Position numbers and translations under genes: made by a program
Part shown: positions 51,060 through 60,119 of the stretch, piece after piece
Layout of the letters: the number at the start of each line of letters is the position of its first letter
Numbering within the stretch: the first letter of the stretch is position 1
Notes under the pieces: generated by a model
Told to the model about the DNA's origin: nothing
The model's database searches: none
What the model saw: only the letters and a program-made list of their open reading frames with translations
Assembly (NCBI RefSeq): GCF_003259315.1
Contig: NZ_QLLT01000016.1
Span: 42,288-106,287, forward strand
Reading direction: 5' to 3'
DNA length: 64,000 nt
Source: Kitasatospora sp. SolWspMP-SS2h
Lineage (GTDB): Bacteria; Actinomycetota; Actinomycetes; Streptomycetales; Streptomycetaceae

Positions 51060-51479
51060 ATGACCGACAACGCCCTCGCCGACAGCGCCGTGACCGAGAA
51101 CGGGCTGGCCGAGTGCCTGCCGGTGCTGTTCACCGAGCTGGCCGGCGGCAGGTTCGACTTCCAGGAGCTGGAGTTCGAGCCGCTGCTCACCGACGGCCGG
51201 GTGGGCGCCGAGATCCACCGCCTCTACACCACCGAGCAGACCGGCCCCGCCGGCCCGGCCGCCGCGATCGTCCGCTACCTGCCGGGCGCCGCGGCCAAGC
51301 CGCACCGCCACCCGGGCTACGAGCTGATCTACATCTGCAGCGGCCAGCTGGAGACCGACGAGGGCGTCTACCCGGCGAACAGCCTGCTGGTGATGAAGCC
51401 GGACAGCGTCCACGCCCCGCGCAGCGCCAACGGCTGCATCGCCCTGGTGGTGTGGGAGCAGCCCGTCCAGCCGGTCTGA
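51060..51479 (+). CDS. Cupin-domain protein (ChrR-like cupin)
   Basis: 139 residues with a single cupin: PHRHPGYELIYICSGQLETDEG (metal ligands His, His, Glu) and the second motif LLVMKPDSVHAPRS (His). Small metal cupins act as isomerases, dioxygenases, lyases or sensor domains. It follows the oxygenase gene on the same strand by 73 bases. The reaction is not predictable; an auxiliary step in the same pathway is likely. Confidence 0.85.
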   Translation: MTDNALADSAVTENGLAECLPVLFTELAGGRFDFQELEFEPLLTDGRVGAEIHRLYTTEQTGPAGPAAAIVRYLPGAAAKPHRHPGYELIYICSGQLETDEGVYPANSLLVMKPDSVHAPRSANGCIALVVWEQPVQPV

Positions 51480-51567
51480 CCGCGCCGCCACCGGCCGGCG
51501 GCCCGCCCCCGACACAGCCTCGGCGGGCCGCCGGCCACCCCCGACATCCGAGTTCCGAGGAGTTCCT

Positions 51568-52851
51568 GTGACCGTCGTCCCTACGGCTACCGACCGAGGG
51601 GAATCCGGCGCCGCACCGCCGTCCCGCTTCGGCCCCAAGCACCGCTGGACCGTGCTCGGCCTCGGCGTCGCCGCCCAGGCCAGCTTCTCCGCCAGCTTCG
51701 CGGGCATCCCGGTCACCGGTACCACCATGCGGGCGGACTACCACCTGACCACCGGCCAGCTCGGCTTCGTCCTCGGCGCCACCCTGCTCGGCGTCGCGGT
51801 CTCCGAGATCTTCTGGGGCCTGCTGACCGACCGGTTCGGCGACCGGAAGATCCTGCTGACCGGCCTGCTCTCCACCGGTGCCGTGCTGGCCCTGATGGCG
51901 GTCTTCGTGGTGCCCGGCGGCGGCTCGGTCCCGGCCATCGGGCTGCTCGCGGCCGGCCTGCTGCTGGTCGGCCTGCTCGGCGGCAGCGTCAACGGCTCCT
52001 CCGGCCGCGCCGTGATGATCTGGTTCCGCGACGGCGAGCGCGGCTTCGCGATGAGCATCCGGCAGACCGCGATCCCGGCCGGCGGCGCGATCGGCGCCGC
52101 GCTGCTGCCCTGGCTCGCCTCCTCCTACGGCTTCCGCCCGGTCTACGGCGTGCTCGCGCTGTTCTGCTTCGTCACCGCCGCCGCCACCTGGCGCTGGCTG
52201 CACTCCCCCGAGGACCTCCCGGCCGCCGGGGGCGCCGCCGCCCGGGCCGCCGCCCCGCAGGACACCCGCTCGCCGCTGGTCCGCTGGGACTGCTGGCGGC
52301 TCGCCCTGGCCAGCGCGCTGCTGACGATGCCGCAGATCGCCGTGCTCTCCTTCGCGGGCGTCTTCCTGCACGACGCCAAGCACGCGGGCCTGTTCGCCGC
52401 CAGCGCGACCATCCTGACCGCGCAGATCGGCGGCGCGGCCATCCGGGTCTGGAGCGGCCGCTACACCGACCGGAACAAGAACCGCCGCAGCTACGTCCGG
52501 GCGGTCGGCGTGATCGCGGGCGTCCTGATGGCCGGTGCGGCCGTCCTCGCCCACGCCCCGACCTTCTGGACCGCCGCCGCCCTCGCCATCGGCGGCATGG
52601 TCGCCAACGCCTGGCACGGCGTCGCCTACACCGAGATCGCCGCCATGGCCGGGGCCGAACGCGCGGGCACCGCGCTGGGCCTGGAGAACACCACCGCGTT
52701 CACCGGCGCCTTCGTCACCCCGATGCTCATCCCGCTGCTGCTCGGGGTGTCCTCCTGGACGGTGGTCTGGATCGCCGTCGCGGTCGCCTCGCTGCTCGCG
52801 GCCCCGCTGGCCCCCGGCAAGTCGGTCGGCCGCCCGCTCGCCACGGCCTGA
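51568..52851 (+). CDS. MFS transporter
   Basis: 427 residues, 12 predicted membrane helices. Family signs are the loop 2-3 motif LLTDRFGDRKILLTG and the start RWTVLGLGVAAQASFSASFAG. GTG start with GAGGAG 7 bases upstream. As the last gene of the oxygenase group it could export the product or import a precursor. It is not closely similar to the DHA2 exporter at 5.2 kb, which belongs to another MFS subfamily. Confidence 0.9.
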   Translation: MTVVPTATDRGESGAAPPSRFGPKHRWTVLGLGVAAQASFSASFAGIPVTGTTMRADYHLTTGQLGFVLGATLLGVAVSEIFWGLLTDRFGDRKILLTGLLSTGAVLALMAVFVVPGGGSVPAIGLLAAGLLLVGLLGGSVNGSSGRAVMIWFRDGERGFAMSIRQTAIPAGGAIGAALLPWLASSYGFRPVYGVLALFCFVTAAATWRWLHSPEDLPAAGGAAARAAAPQDTRSPLVRWDCWRLALASALLTMPQIAVLSFAGVFLHDAKHAGLFAASATILTAQIGGAAIRVWSGRYTDRNKNRRSYVRAVGVIAGVLMAGAAVLAHAPTFWTAAALAIGGMVANAWHGVAYTEIAAMAGAERAGTALGLENTTAFTGAFVTPMLIPLLLGVSSWTVVWIAVAVASLLAAPLAPGKSVGRPLATA

Positions 52852-53052
52852 CGCCCAGCGGCGCGGCGCGGCACGGACCGCGCGGCGTGGACCGCGTGCT
52901 ACCGGTCGGCCGGACGCCCGCCGTACGCGCCCTGCCTTCCCTGCCCTCCCCGCTCTCCCCACCCGCCGTGCCCGACACGGCCCCGAAACCCCGGGACAGT
53001 CTCCCCGGCCTCGTCCCGGGCGGCCCCGTCCGGACCGTGCGCAGGACCGCCG

Positions 53053-53898
53053 TCAGGCACCCTGCGCCCGGTCCGGCGGGGCCTGCAACCGTGCCTGCCG
53101 GGCCGCCCGGCCGCGCTGCATCAGCAGCACCGCCTCCAGCCGGTTGCGCACCCCCAACTTCGCCAGCGCGTGCGAGACGTGGCTCTTCACGGTGGCCGCG
53201 GAGAGCTTCAGCACCCCGGCCGCCTCCGCCGTGGACCGGCCGTCGGCCAGCAGCTCCAGCACCTCGCGCTCGCGCTTGGTGAGGCAGCGCAGCAGCCGGT
53301 CCGGGTTCTCCGTCCCGGGCGGACGCGGCTCCCCCGGCGCCGGGCCGGACGGCGAACCGACCGAGGACAGCCGCCGGGTCTCCAGCACCTGCGCGAGCAC
53401 CTGCGGGGAGAGCACCACGTGCCCGGACGCCACCGCCCGGGTCGCGCTGGCCAGCCGGGCGATCTCGGTGTCCTTGACCAGGCACCCGGTGGCCCCGGCG
53501 GCGAACGCCGCGTCCACCCGCCACCGGCTCCAGTCCGTGCCGATCAGCAGCACCTTGACCTGGCACCCCACCAACTGCCGCACTACCGACCAGGGTTCGT
53601 CCTGCGGGCCGACCACCAGCACCACCACGTCGGCCAGCGCCAGCCGGGACCACTCGTGGATCGGCCGGTGGCTGTCCACGCACCGCAGGTAGTCCAGGTG
53701 CGCGGCGTCCCGCAACACCGTCCCGAGCACCCGGCGCGAGATCGGGTCGTGATCCGCCAGCAGTACGCTCGTTCTCGGCTCGAACTGCTCGACGTCGACC
53801 ACCCAGTCGTCATCGGCCCGCGGGGCCGCCACCGGCGGCTCGGCCACCGTCGTCATGACGCGTGCCACCTGCCGTAGAGCTGAGTCGTTCTTGATCAC
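53053..53898 (-). CDS. NarL/LuxR-type orphan response regulator with degenerate receiver
   Basis: 281 residues. The C-terminal GerE helix-turn-helix is standard (LTKREREVLELLADGRSTAEAAGVLKLSAATVKSH). The receiver keeps the acidic pair in LLADHDPISR and the lysine in GCLVKD, but the phosphorylation site reads ADVVVLVVGP, with Val in place of Asp. It is therefore likely phosphorylation-independent, as several antibiotic-cluster regulators are. No sensor kinase is adjacent. A GTG start at 53898 or an ATG at 53856 are both possible. Convergent with the MFS gene. Confidence 0.85.
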   Translation of the reverse strand: MIKNDSALRQVARVMTTVAEPPVAAPRADDDWVVDVEQFEPRTSVLLADHDPISRRVLGTVLRDAAHLDYLRCVDSHRPIHEWSRLALADVVVLVVGPQDEPWSVVRQLVGCQVKVLLIGTDWSRWRVDAAFAAGATGCLVKDTEIARLASATRAVASGHVVLSPQVLAQVLETRRLSSVGSPSGPAPGEPRPPGTENPDRLLRCLTKREREVLELLADGRSTAEAAGVLKLSAATVKSHVSHALAKLGVRNRLEAVLLMQRGRAARQARLQAPPDRAQGA

Positions 53899-54103
53899 GG
53901 TTCAGCGCCCCCCGGATCGCATCGCACTGAGATAACGTTTCGACCCGCCAGCCTAGCGCCCGCACACGAAGCCGTCGTGAAAAAGTTGTGTCCGGCCGAT
54001 CCGCCCCCGGCACCGCCCAGGGCTGACGCCCCGAGCTGATGCCCCGTCAACCCGCTTCCCGCGCGGCGCGGTGACGGCCGGACCGGCGCCGTGCCCCTCG
54101 CGG

Positions 54104-54523
54104 TCAGCAGCTGCGGGTGCGTCCGGCGCCGTACTGCTCGTCAGTGACGTGTTCGAGCCAGGTGATCTCGGGACGGTCGTCGCCGGGGGCGGTGGCGTCC
54201 CACAGGGCGAGGTGCTGCATGAAACGGTCGGGAACGGCACCGTGCCAGTGCTCCTCCCCGGGCGGGCAGACGACGGTCTCCCCGGGGTGGGCTTCGAAGA
54301 CGGTGCCGTCACGCGTGCCGACCAGAGCCACGCCGGCGACGACGTGGAGGGTCTGCCCGACGGCGTGATGGTGCCAGGCGGTACGAGCACCGGGAGCGAA
54401 ACGGACCATGCTGGCGCACAGCCGGGACGGCTCCTGCCCGACCCGGATGGCGTCGAACCAGACATCACCGTTGAAACGCTCCCGGGGACCCTTGCTCGTG
54501 GGCCCGGGGCTGACGAACTCCAC
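54104..54523 (-). CDS. Cupin-domain protein, 139 aa
   Basis: Motif 1 is WHHHAVGQTLHVVAGVALVGTRDG and motif 2 ETVVCPPGEEHWHGAVPD, both with metal ligands, as in quercetinase-like or carboxymuconolactone-associated cupins. GTG start with AGGAAGG 9 bases upstream. It stands alone between the response regulator and a truncated gene. Function unknown; small-molecule oxidation or isomerisation is typical for the family. Confidence 0.85.
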   Translation of the reverse strand: MEFVSPGPTSKGPRERFNGDVWFDAIRVGQEPSRLCASMVRFAPGARTAWHHHAVGQTLHVVAGVALVGTRDGTVFEAHPGETVVCPPGEEHWHGAVPDRFMQHLALWDATAPGDDRPEITWLEHVTDEQYGAGRTRSC

Positions 54524-54663
54524 GGGGTGATCCTTCCTCTCGTCCGGACGGGGCGGATCGGAGCATACGGGCGGCCGAACGTCCGAGCACGGCACGCCCC
54601 CGCCGACTTCCCCGGCGCCTGCCCTCGCCGGGTCCGGGTGGCAGGCGATCGCCTTCGAACCCT

Positions 54664-55035
54664 CTACTCCAGCACCGAGGCCCGCTCGTCCAGTTCCTCG
54701 ACGCCGGGTACGTCCCGGAGCCGGTAGAGGCGGGCACGCATGTCGTGGACGGCGTCCTGGACCTTGATCGAGCGGATACCGTCCGCGCAGTCGAGGAAGT
54801 CGTTCCAGGCGGTGAGGGCGCCGTCGACGTCGTCCTGGCGGAGTCGGACGGTGCCGAGGTCGGCGAGGACGATGGCGCGGGTGCGGCGACGGTCGAGGCC
54901 GTGGATCTCCAGGACGTGGTGGAGGTGGTCCTGCGCGCTGGTGCAGTCACCGAGCTGGGCGAGGACCATGCCGGCTTCGTGGGTCCAGCGGCCGATGCTG
55001 TAGTGCGAGGCCCAGGAGTCGCCGGGGGCGCCGCC
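54664..55035 (-). pseudogene. C-terminal remnant of a TPR-type regulator, 5' end lost
   Basis: The last 120 or so residues (SWASHYSIGRWTHEAGMVLAQ to ELDERASVLE) match the TPR region at the end of Streptomyces XRE-type regulators. Upstream the frame runs into the antisense of the neighbouring remnant, with no homology and no start, so the helix-turn-helix is missing. The break lies near 55025-55045. Probably not functional. Confidence 0.65.
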
Positions 55036-55440
55036 CGCCAGGGCGACCCCGACCAACTGCGGCACTTCATCTCCACCGCCCTGCTGGACGACGAGCACGG
55101 CGAACTCGCCAACCTCGCCTACTGGGCGCTGTGGCTCGGCGCGATGCCGGCCGACCGCACCGACGACACCTTCATGCACCGCCCCGACCCGGCGAGCTGG
55201 GACCCGATCCACCTCTACCGCGCCCTCGTCTCCTCCTTCCACCTCGCCCCCGGCACCGTCGACCTCTACGTCCACTCGATCAGCACCCTGTCGCACCTGC
55301 ACCCGTGGCTGCCGCACGCAGCACCGGACTCCGCCCAGGCGTTCGACAGCTTCACGCCCCAACTCCTCGACGGCACCCTGATCTCCCCGACGTCCCGCCG
55401 CGACCTGGACCGCCTGCGCTACGGTCGAACCGAGAGTTGA
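55036..55440 (+). pseudogene. C-terminal remnant of a DNA-binding protein, 5' end lost
   Basis: The segment LRHFISTALLDDEHGELANLAYWALWLG and the end LLDGTLISPTSRRDLDRLRYG look like the C-terminal part of actinobacterial XRE-type regulators found before HD hydrolases. The N-terminal half is absent, and the frame upstream is antisense of the TPR remnant. The following HD hydrolase gene is intact, 20 bases downstream. Confidence 0.6.
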
Positions 55441-55460
55441 CGGCTGCTCAGGAGGACTGC

Positions 55461-56054
55461 ATGGCGCACCAGCTCGACGGCGAGGAAGCGGCCGGCATCG
55501 CCCGCCTGCTGTTCGAGACCGGCTCCCTGCGCGCCCTGCCCCGCACCGGCTGGCGGCAGGACGGCATCCCCCTGACCGCCACCGAGACCGTCACCGAGCA
55601 CAGTCACCGCGTCGCCGTCATCGCCGCCACCCTCGCCGCCCTGGAAGGCGCCGACCCCAACCGCACCGCCCTGCTCGGCACCCTCCACGACGTCCCCGAG
55701 GCCCGCACCGGCGACCTCACCCCACTCACCCGCAAGTACGTCACCGCCGCCGACCCCCGCAAGGTCGTCGCCGACCAGACCGCGACCGCCCACCCCGCCG
55801 TCCGGGACCTCTTCGCCGACGCGATCGCGGAGTTCGAGGAAGGCACCACCCCCGAGGCCCGCTGCGCCAAGGACGCCGACAAGCTCGACTGCCTGCTGCG
55901 CGCCACCGAGTACCGGGCCGCGGGCATCCCGGCCGTCCAGGGCAAGATCGACCGCTGCCGCGCGGCCCTCACCACCACCTCCGCCCAGCGGATCGCCGAC
56001 GCCGCACTCGCGCTCGACCCCACCGACTGGCAGTCCGCACCGGCCCCCAGGTAG
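55461..56054 (+). CDS. HD-domain phosphohydrolase (YfbR / 5'-nucleotidase-like)
   Basis: 197 residues. The HD signature is present: TVTEHSHRVAVIAATLAAL (His), LLGTLHDVPEARTGDL (His-Asp) and later KDADKLDCLLRATEY (Asp). Such enzymes hydrolyse nucleoside monophosphates or related phosphates. AGGAGG lies 5 bases before the ATG. It follows a truncated regulator gene, so its original control may be lost. Confidence 0.88.
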   Translation: MAHQLDGEEAAGIARLLFETGSLRALPRTGWRQDGIPLTATETVTEHSHRVAVIAATLAALEGADPNRTALLGTLHDVPEARTGDLTPLTRKYVTAADPRKVVADQTATAHPAVRDLFADAIAEFEEGTTPEARCAKDADKLDCLLRATEYRAAGIPAVQGKIDRCRAALTTTSAQRIADAALALDPTDWQSAPAPR

Positions 56055-56355
56055 CTCCAGCCGGAACCGCCCCGAACGGTCAGCACCAGATCAGGTGCTC
56101 GTCGCGGAACACCGGCCAGGGCCGACTGGAGATGTCCGGGGCATCGGCCAGCGGTGGCTACCCCCGGGGGAACCTGCGGGGCAGCCACCGCTGTCGGCTG
56201 TGCACCTGCAGCCCCCAAGCCGACCTGACGGCCCACCGCAGGCCTCCCGCACCGGCCGCGCTCGAAGATCGCTTCCGCGAGATGGCCGCAGCCGAGTGTC
56301 GCCAGCCTGGAACTGACTTGGTGAGAGCCAGGAGCGGTCGGGTTACGCGGGGTGG
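56055..56355. other. Intergenic region without a recognised feature
   Basis: 301 bases between two convergent genes (HD hydrolase forward, membrane HTH protein reverse). Several partial palindromes occur around GGTGGCTACCCCCGGGGGAACC (near 56152), but I see no convincing gene, RNA or clear terminator. Confidence 0.5.
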
Positions 56356-57585
56356 TCAGGTGTTGGCGGCTCGGGTGATCTGGAAGCCGCTCTGGTCGCC
56401 TCCGGCGAGGGTGACCTGGTAGTGGGGGAGGGCGCGGGTGCTGGTGCTGCGGTAGCCCTGGCCGTGGTTGTCCAGAACGGTGGTGCCGCTCTTGCCGTCG
56501 GCGACCCAGTCGAGGGTGAGGGTGAAGGTGCAGTCGGTCGGGCAGGGCATGACGGGGTCGAGGTCGAAGACCTCGGGGTCGGTGAGGGAGATCGTGTAGG
56601 GGAAGGAGACGGCGGGCGTGATGGTGCCGTAGTTTTCGCCGGGCTTGGGAGTCAGCTTGGGCGGTTTGGCGGCGAGGTCGACGTCGAAGTGGCGGGGCGT
56701 CACTTCCCCTCCGCACCCGCCGCCAGCCATCGAGACGACGATGCCACCGGTCAGCGCAGGACGTGGGGTGACGTCGATGCGCATGTCCTTGAGGATGACG
56801 CTCTGCTGAGTGCGGCCCTGGATGGTGACCTCGAACGAGCGGTCCAGGACTACCGCTTCCTGCGGGGGAGCCCCGCCCGGCTGCAGGCGGCTCATGAACT
56901 GCTCCGGCGTCCCGTCGAACCACACCGTCGGGCACAGTTGTGGCGCTGGTGACGCCTGGGCCGCGATAGGTGCCTCACCGCTCCACCGATCCCCGGCTGC
57001 CTCCTGTCCCGGGACGCTGCCAGTTGCTGCCCCCGAGGCCGACGACTGGTGGGCGGCTGGGCCACGGTCGTCTCTCTTGACTCCGAACGGGTCGACGGCG
57101 ACGAGCACGACGGCAAGGACGACGGCTGCGGCAACCGAGATGACGACCACGCCGCGGCGACCAGGCACACGGATGCCGCCCCCCGCACCGCGGCGGCTGC
57201 CGGACGCCTCCCGCGATGCTGCGTCGACGGTTGCGGTCGGCTCCGACGCTCCGTCGACGGCGAGCGGTCGGGTCTCTTCCCGGATCTCCTGCGAAGTTGC
57301 CCGAGCGACTACAGCCAGGGCCGCCGCCTCCCACTTCTTACGGGCCTCGGCCATCACCTCGGGGTGCCCGCGGCTGACCGCCCGGGCGAACGCCATCGCC
57401 TGGTCCTTCGTCGGGAACCGGTCCCCCCGCAGCATCTCACCCAGAGTGCTGCGGCCCACCCGCGTCCCCAACCGCTCCGTCTCCGCCTCCAGCACCCGCA
57501 GAGACCGCTTGCCATCACGGATGTGCAACCCCGTCAGATACGCGGCAAACCCTTCCACCGCAGCCCGCCGCTCCCCCTCGCCCAC
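56356..57585 (-). CDS. HTH-domain membrane protein with C-terminal extracellular region
   Basis: 409 residues. The N-terminus (GFAAYLTGLHIRDGKRSLRVLE, then GRSTLGEMLRGDRFPT) resembles the short XRE-like domain of Streptomyces XRE/anti-sigma-like membrane proteins. One membrane helix lies near residue 150 (VVVISVAAAVVLAVVLVAV), followed by a Ser/Ala-rich linker and a beta-rich outer domain with four cysteines (CPTDCTF, GGCGG). GTG start with GGAGGAG 3 bases upstream. A one-component membrane regulator is plausible; the ligand is unknown. Confidence 0.75.
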   Translation of the reverse strand: MGEGERRAAVEGFAAYLTGLHIRDGKRSLRVLEAETERLGTRVGRSTLGEMLRGDRFPTKDQAMAFARAVSRGHPEVMAEARKKWEAAALAVVARATSQEIREETRPLAVDGASEPTATVDAASREASGSRRGAGGGIRVPGRRGVVVISVAAAVVLAVVLVAVDPFGVKRDDRGPAAHQSSASGAATGSVPGQEAAGDRWSGEAPIAAQASPAPQLCPTVWFDGTPEQFMSRLQPGGAPPQEAVVLDRSFEVTIQGRTQQSVILKDMRIDVTPRPALTGGIVVSMAGGGCGGEVTPRHFDVDLAAKPPKLTPKPGENYGTITPAVSFPYTISLTDPEVFDLDPVMPCPTDCTFTLTLDWVADGKSGTTVLDNHGQGYRSTSTRALPHYQVTLAGGDQSGFQITRAANT

Positions 57586-57762
57586 CGCTCCTCCTCCATC
57601 AACTGTCCGACATTGTCCGGCGGTTGACGCCGCACGTCCGAGCACCGCCGAGATTGTCCGCCACACGTGACCGCCCCACAACCCACCCGCTGAGCTGGAC
57701 GCATCCCACTCCCCCAACCCCTCTCACCCAGGGGCTGGCCGTGCTGCGCCCAGGAGGCCACG

Positions 57763-58053
57763 ATGACCGCACCGTCCCGCCGCCACGGACCCTCCGAGCC
57801 CTGCTGGATCCACCACGTCCACCCCGAACTCGTCACCGAGCTCCTGTGCGCCTGGGACCTGATCCAGCGCACCTGCCGGCGGGGTGCCACCGACGACGAA
57901 CTCGCTCGACGCACCCGCCACGCCCCGCAGGACATCACCACCATCCGGATCGCCCGCAACCACTGCGCCCACCCCCACAGCATCCGCCACTTCCCCGAGT
58001 CCAAAATCCGCACCGCCTTGACCCTGGCCCTGGACGTGCTCGACACCCTCTGA
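57763..58053 (+). CDS. Hypothetical protein, 96 aa
   Basis: Soluble, His/Arg-rich. Begins MTAPSRRHGPSEPCWIHHVHP and contains LVTELLCAWDLIQRTCRRGATDDELARRT, a helical region. I recognise no family. The start follows AGGAGGCCACG. It is divergent from the membrane HTH gene and ends about 370 bases before tRNA-Lys. Small proteins of this type are common beside such regulators. Confidence 0.6.
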   Translation: MTAPSRRHGPSEPCWIHHVHPELVTELLCAWDLIQRTCRRGATDDELARRTRHAPQDITTIRIARNHCAHPHSIRHFPESKIRTALTLALDVLDTL

Positions 58054-58419
58054 CTCGCCACACATGCGACGGCGCAGGCCGACGCACCCACGCTCTCCGC
58101 CTTGCAACAACGCCAAGAGCCGGCCTTCGGCCGACCCCTGCCAGAGACGCGAACCGCCTCGTCGAGCTTCGAGAGCCGGGTCGCTGATCCACGGATCGTG
58201 ACGTAGCGCGACGGGTCCGGGGCCGGCTGGAGGGCGGTGGACGTGGGTGGAAAGGGGGTCCGAGGGGGCGGTTCGGGGGCGTCGTCCCCGCACCGCCCCC
58301 GCACCGATCCGCAATTCGGGCATTCCGGGCACTATCCCGAGCGGCGCAAGCAGTCCCCGAACCGCTCCGGATGCGAGTAAGGCCAGGTCAGACGGTGTCT
58401 GACCTGGCCTCGACTCGGG
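58054..58419. other. Intergenic region with a tRNA-downstream hairpin
   Basis: 366 bases between the 96-residue gene and tRNA-Lys, which are convergent. It contains the perfect hairpin at 58381-58409. The rest (58054-58380) shows no supported gene. Confidence 0.55.
58381..58409 (-). terminator. Perfect 13-bp hairpin after tRNA-Lys
   Basis: GGCCAGGTCAGAC (58381-58393) and GTCTGACCTGGCC (58397-58409) pair perfectly around a 3-base loop. It begins 11 bases past the tRNA 3' end on the reverse strand, the expected place for the tRNA transcript terminator. No U tract follows. Confidence 0.7.
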
Positions 58420-58492
58420 TGGGCCGCCAGGGGTTCGAACCCTGAACCTACGGATTAAAAGTCCGCAGCTCTGCCAATTGAGCTAGCGGCCC
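58420..58492 (-). tRNA. tRNA-Lys (anticodon TTT)
   Basis: On the reverse strand the 73-base cloverleaf is complete: acceptor GGGCCGC/GCGGCCC, D arm GCTC...GAGC, anticodon stem GCGGA/TCCGT with loop CTTTTAA, variable AGGTT, T arm CAGGG-TTCGAAC-CCCTG and discriminator A. CCA is not encoded. It is followed by a perfect hairpin. Confidence 0.97.
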
Positions 58493-58535
58493 GCGGCAGG
58501 CGTGGACCCGGGGGACAGCGCCTGCCGGGGTGATC

Positions 58536-59261
58536 CTACCTGGTGCCCGGTGGGGGAGGGCCAGCGGATTGCCGGGCGGGTCGTGCGGGTGGGAGTGGGG
58601 GGAGGTGGGCGGCGCGGACGCGGTGGAGCCAGGCTTCGGCGGGGCGTTCGTCGGCGACGGCGGGGAGCACGCCGGGGCGGTCGAAGCGGGCGGCGGCGTC
58701 GGCGAGGAGGGCGGTGGCCTCCTCGGGGCGGTCGGCGTAGCGCTCGCCGAGGGCGCGGACCCGTTCGGGGTCGGGGAGCCGGATCTCCAGGTGGCCGGTC
58801 TCGTGCAGGGCGACGCCCTGGCGGACCAGCCGGACCAGGTGCCGGGCGTGCTTGGCGGCCCGGGCCCGGCCGGCCGGGTCGGTGCGGTCGCGGGCGGTGA
58901 GCTTGCGGAACTGCTGGTCGGCGTAGCCCAGGTAGGCGCCGCGGACCGCCGGGCCGGAGAGGAAGGACGCCCGCAGGCCGATCAGCTCCTCGCCGAGCGG
59001 CGTCCGCACCTCGTACAACTCCTCCGGCAGCCAGACGAGTTCGGTGGCCGTCGGGTTGCCGTTGAGGGCCAGGCGGCACCACTTGGCGGCCTCGTGCAGG
59101 GTGCGGTCGGGCCGGGTGGTGACGTGCGACTCGGCGGGCCGGTGCAGGCCGTGGAAGGCGGTGGTGGGCGCGGCGAACAGGCCGAGCCGGTCGAGGTCGG
59201 ACCCGGCGTGCGCCAGGCCGTACGCGGTGGAGCCGACGATGCCGGAGAGCAGGACGTTCAC
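58536..59261 (-). CDS. Nucleotidyltransferase-fold protein
   Basis: 241 residues. The polymerase-beta-type signature is at the very start: LLSGIVGSTAYGLAHAGSDLD (GS...DxD). The rest is helical (RAAKHARHLVRLVRQG) with a Pro-rich tail (PPLPPARPARQSAGPPPPG). Such proteins modify RNA, nucleotides or toxins, and some act as MNT-type antitoxins, but no HEPN partner is adjacent. Function unassigned. Confidence 0.83.
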   Translation of the reverse strand: MNVLLSGIVGSTAYGLAHAGSDLDRLGLFAAPTTAFHGLHRPAESHVTTRPDRTLHEAAKWCRLALNGNPTATELVWLPEELYEVRTPLGEELIGLRASFLSGPAVRGAYLGYADQQFRKLTARDRTDPAGRARAAKHARHLVRLVRQGVALHETGHLEIRLPDPERVRALGERYADRPEEATALLADAAARFDRPGVLPAVADERPAEAWLHRVRAAHLPPLPPARPARQSAGPPPPGTR

Positions 59262-59504
59262 GGGCGGACGCCTCCCCGGCGGTCGCGGACGGAAGTGGGT
59301 ACGGGCGGAAGCGGGTACGGACGGGTGCGGCCCGGCCCGGCCCCAGTCTCGCCCGCGCCGCCCCGCCCCGACCAGCGATTTCCGCCGGGGCGGTCGCGGG
59401 GGAGCGCGGGGGAGACAGAACCCGGCGTACAGGCCGACCGGCCGACTCGCCGCTCGGCCCGGCGGGGAGGGAGGGGGGCGGGAGGGAGGGTCCGGACCGA
59501 ACCC

Positions 59505-60119
59505 TCAGCCCCCGTCCGGCAGTTCGAGCGGCAGGTGACCGTAGCCGACCGACCCCGGCACGCCCCGGCGCAGGCCCGCCAGCAGGGCGGGCGGCGGGGT
59601 CGCGTGGACGGTGGTGTAGTGGTGCTCGCCGAGCGCCGGGTCGCTGGGCCAGGCGAGGCGCTCCTCGGCGGGGGTGGTGGCGAAGTGCCCGTCCGCGCCG
59701 TTCCGGTTGCCCCGGCCGTCCAGTCGGACCCACCACGGACTGCCGGGCAGCAGGACGCCGTTGAGCCCGTGCAGCACCTCCAGCTTCTGGTAGCACAGCC
59801 CGGCCGGGATGCCGTTGGCGCGCAGCAGCGCGGCCAGCAGGTGCGACTTGCCGTGGCAGATCGCGTTGCCCGCGGTGAGCACGTCGGAGGCCCGGTAGGC
59901 GGCCGACCAGTGGCCGACGTCCGCCGAGTGGTCGATCCGGTCGCGGACGTACCCGAAGGCCGCCTCGGCCGTCCGCACCGGGTCCGCCCGCCGCAGTTCG
60001 GCGGCGAGCCGGACGATCGCGGGGTGGTCGTGGTCGACGACCCGGTCGGCGACGAGGTACGCGGCCGGGTCCGGCCGTTCGGCCCGCAGCGGGCCGTGGG
60101 GGGAGACGGAGAGGTCCAT
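59505..60119 (-). CDS. Transglutaminase-like cysteine protease-fold protein
   Basis: 204 residues. Family segments are AAFGYVRDRIDHSADV and the catalytic Cys in NAICHGKSHLLAALLRANGIPAG; His appears in the following HYTTVHATP part. These proteins hydrolyse or form amide bonds; most bacterial members are uncharacterised. It stands alone, divergent from the SDR gene at 60271. Between its stop and the nucleotidyltransferase gene is a G-rich tract. Confidence 0.85.
   Translation of the reverse strand: MDLSVSPHGPLRAERPDPAAYLVADRVVDHDHPAIVRLAAELRRADPVRTAEAAFGYVRDRIDHSADVGHWSAAYRASDVLTAGNAICHGKSHLLAALLRANGIPAGLCYQKLEVLHGLNGVLLPGSPWWVRLDGRGNRNGADGHFATTPAEERLAWPSDPALGEHHYTTVHATPPPALLAGLRRGVPGSVGYGHLPLELPDGG

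Noticed and set aside
58420..58492. tRNA-Lys as an attachment site for the defence-like genes
   Set aside because: No partial tRNA copy or integrase was seen near the 27-33 kb stretch, and the tRNA is 25 kb away.
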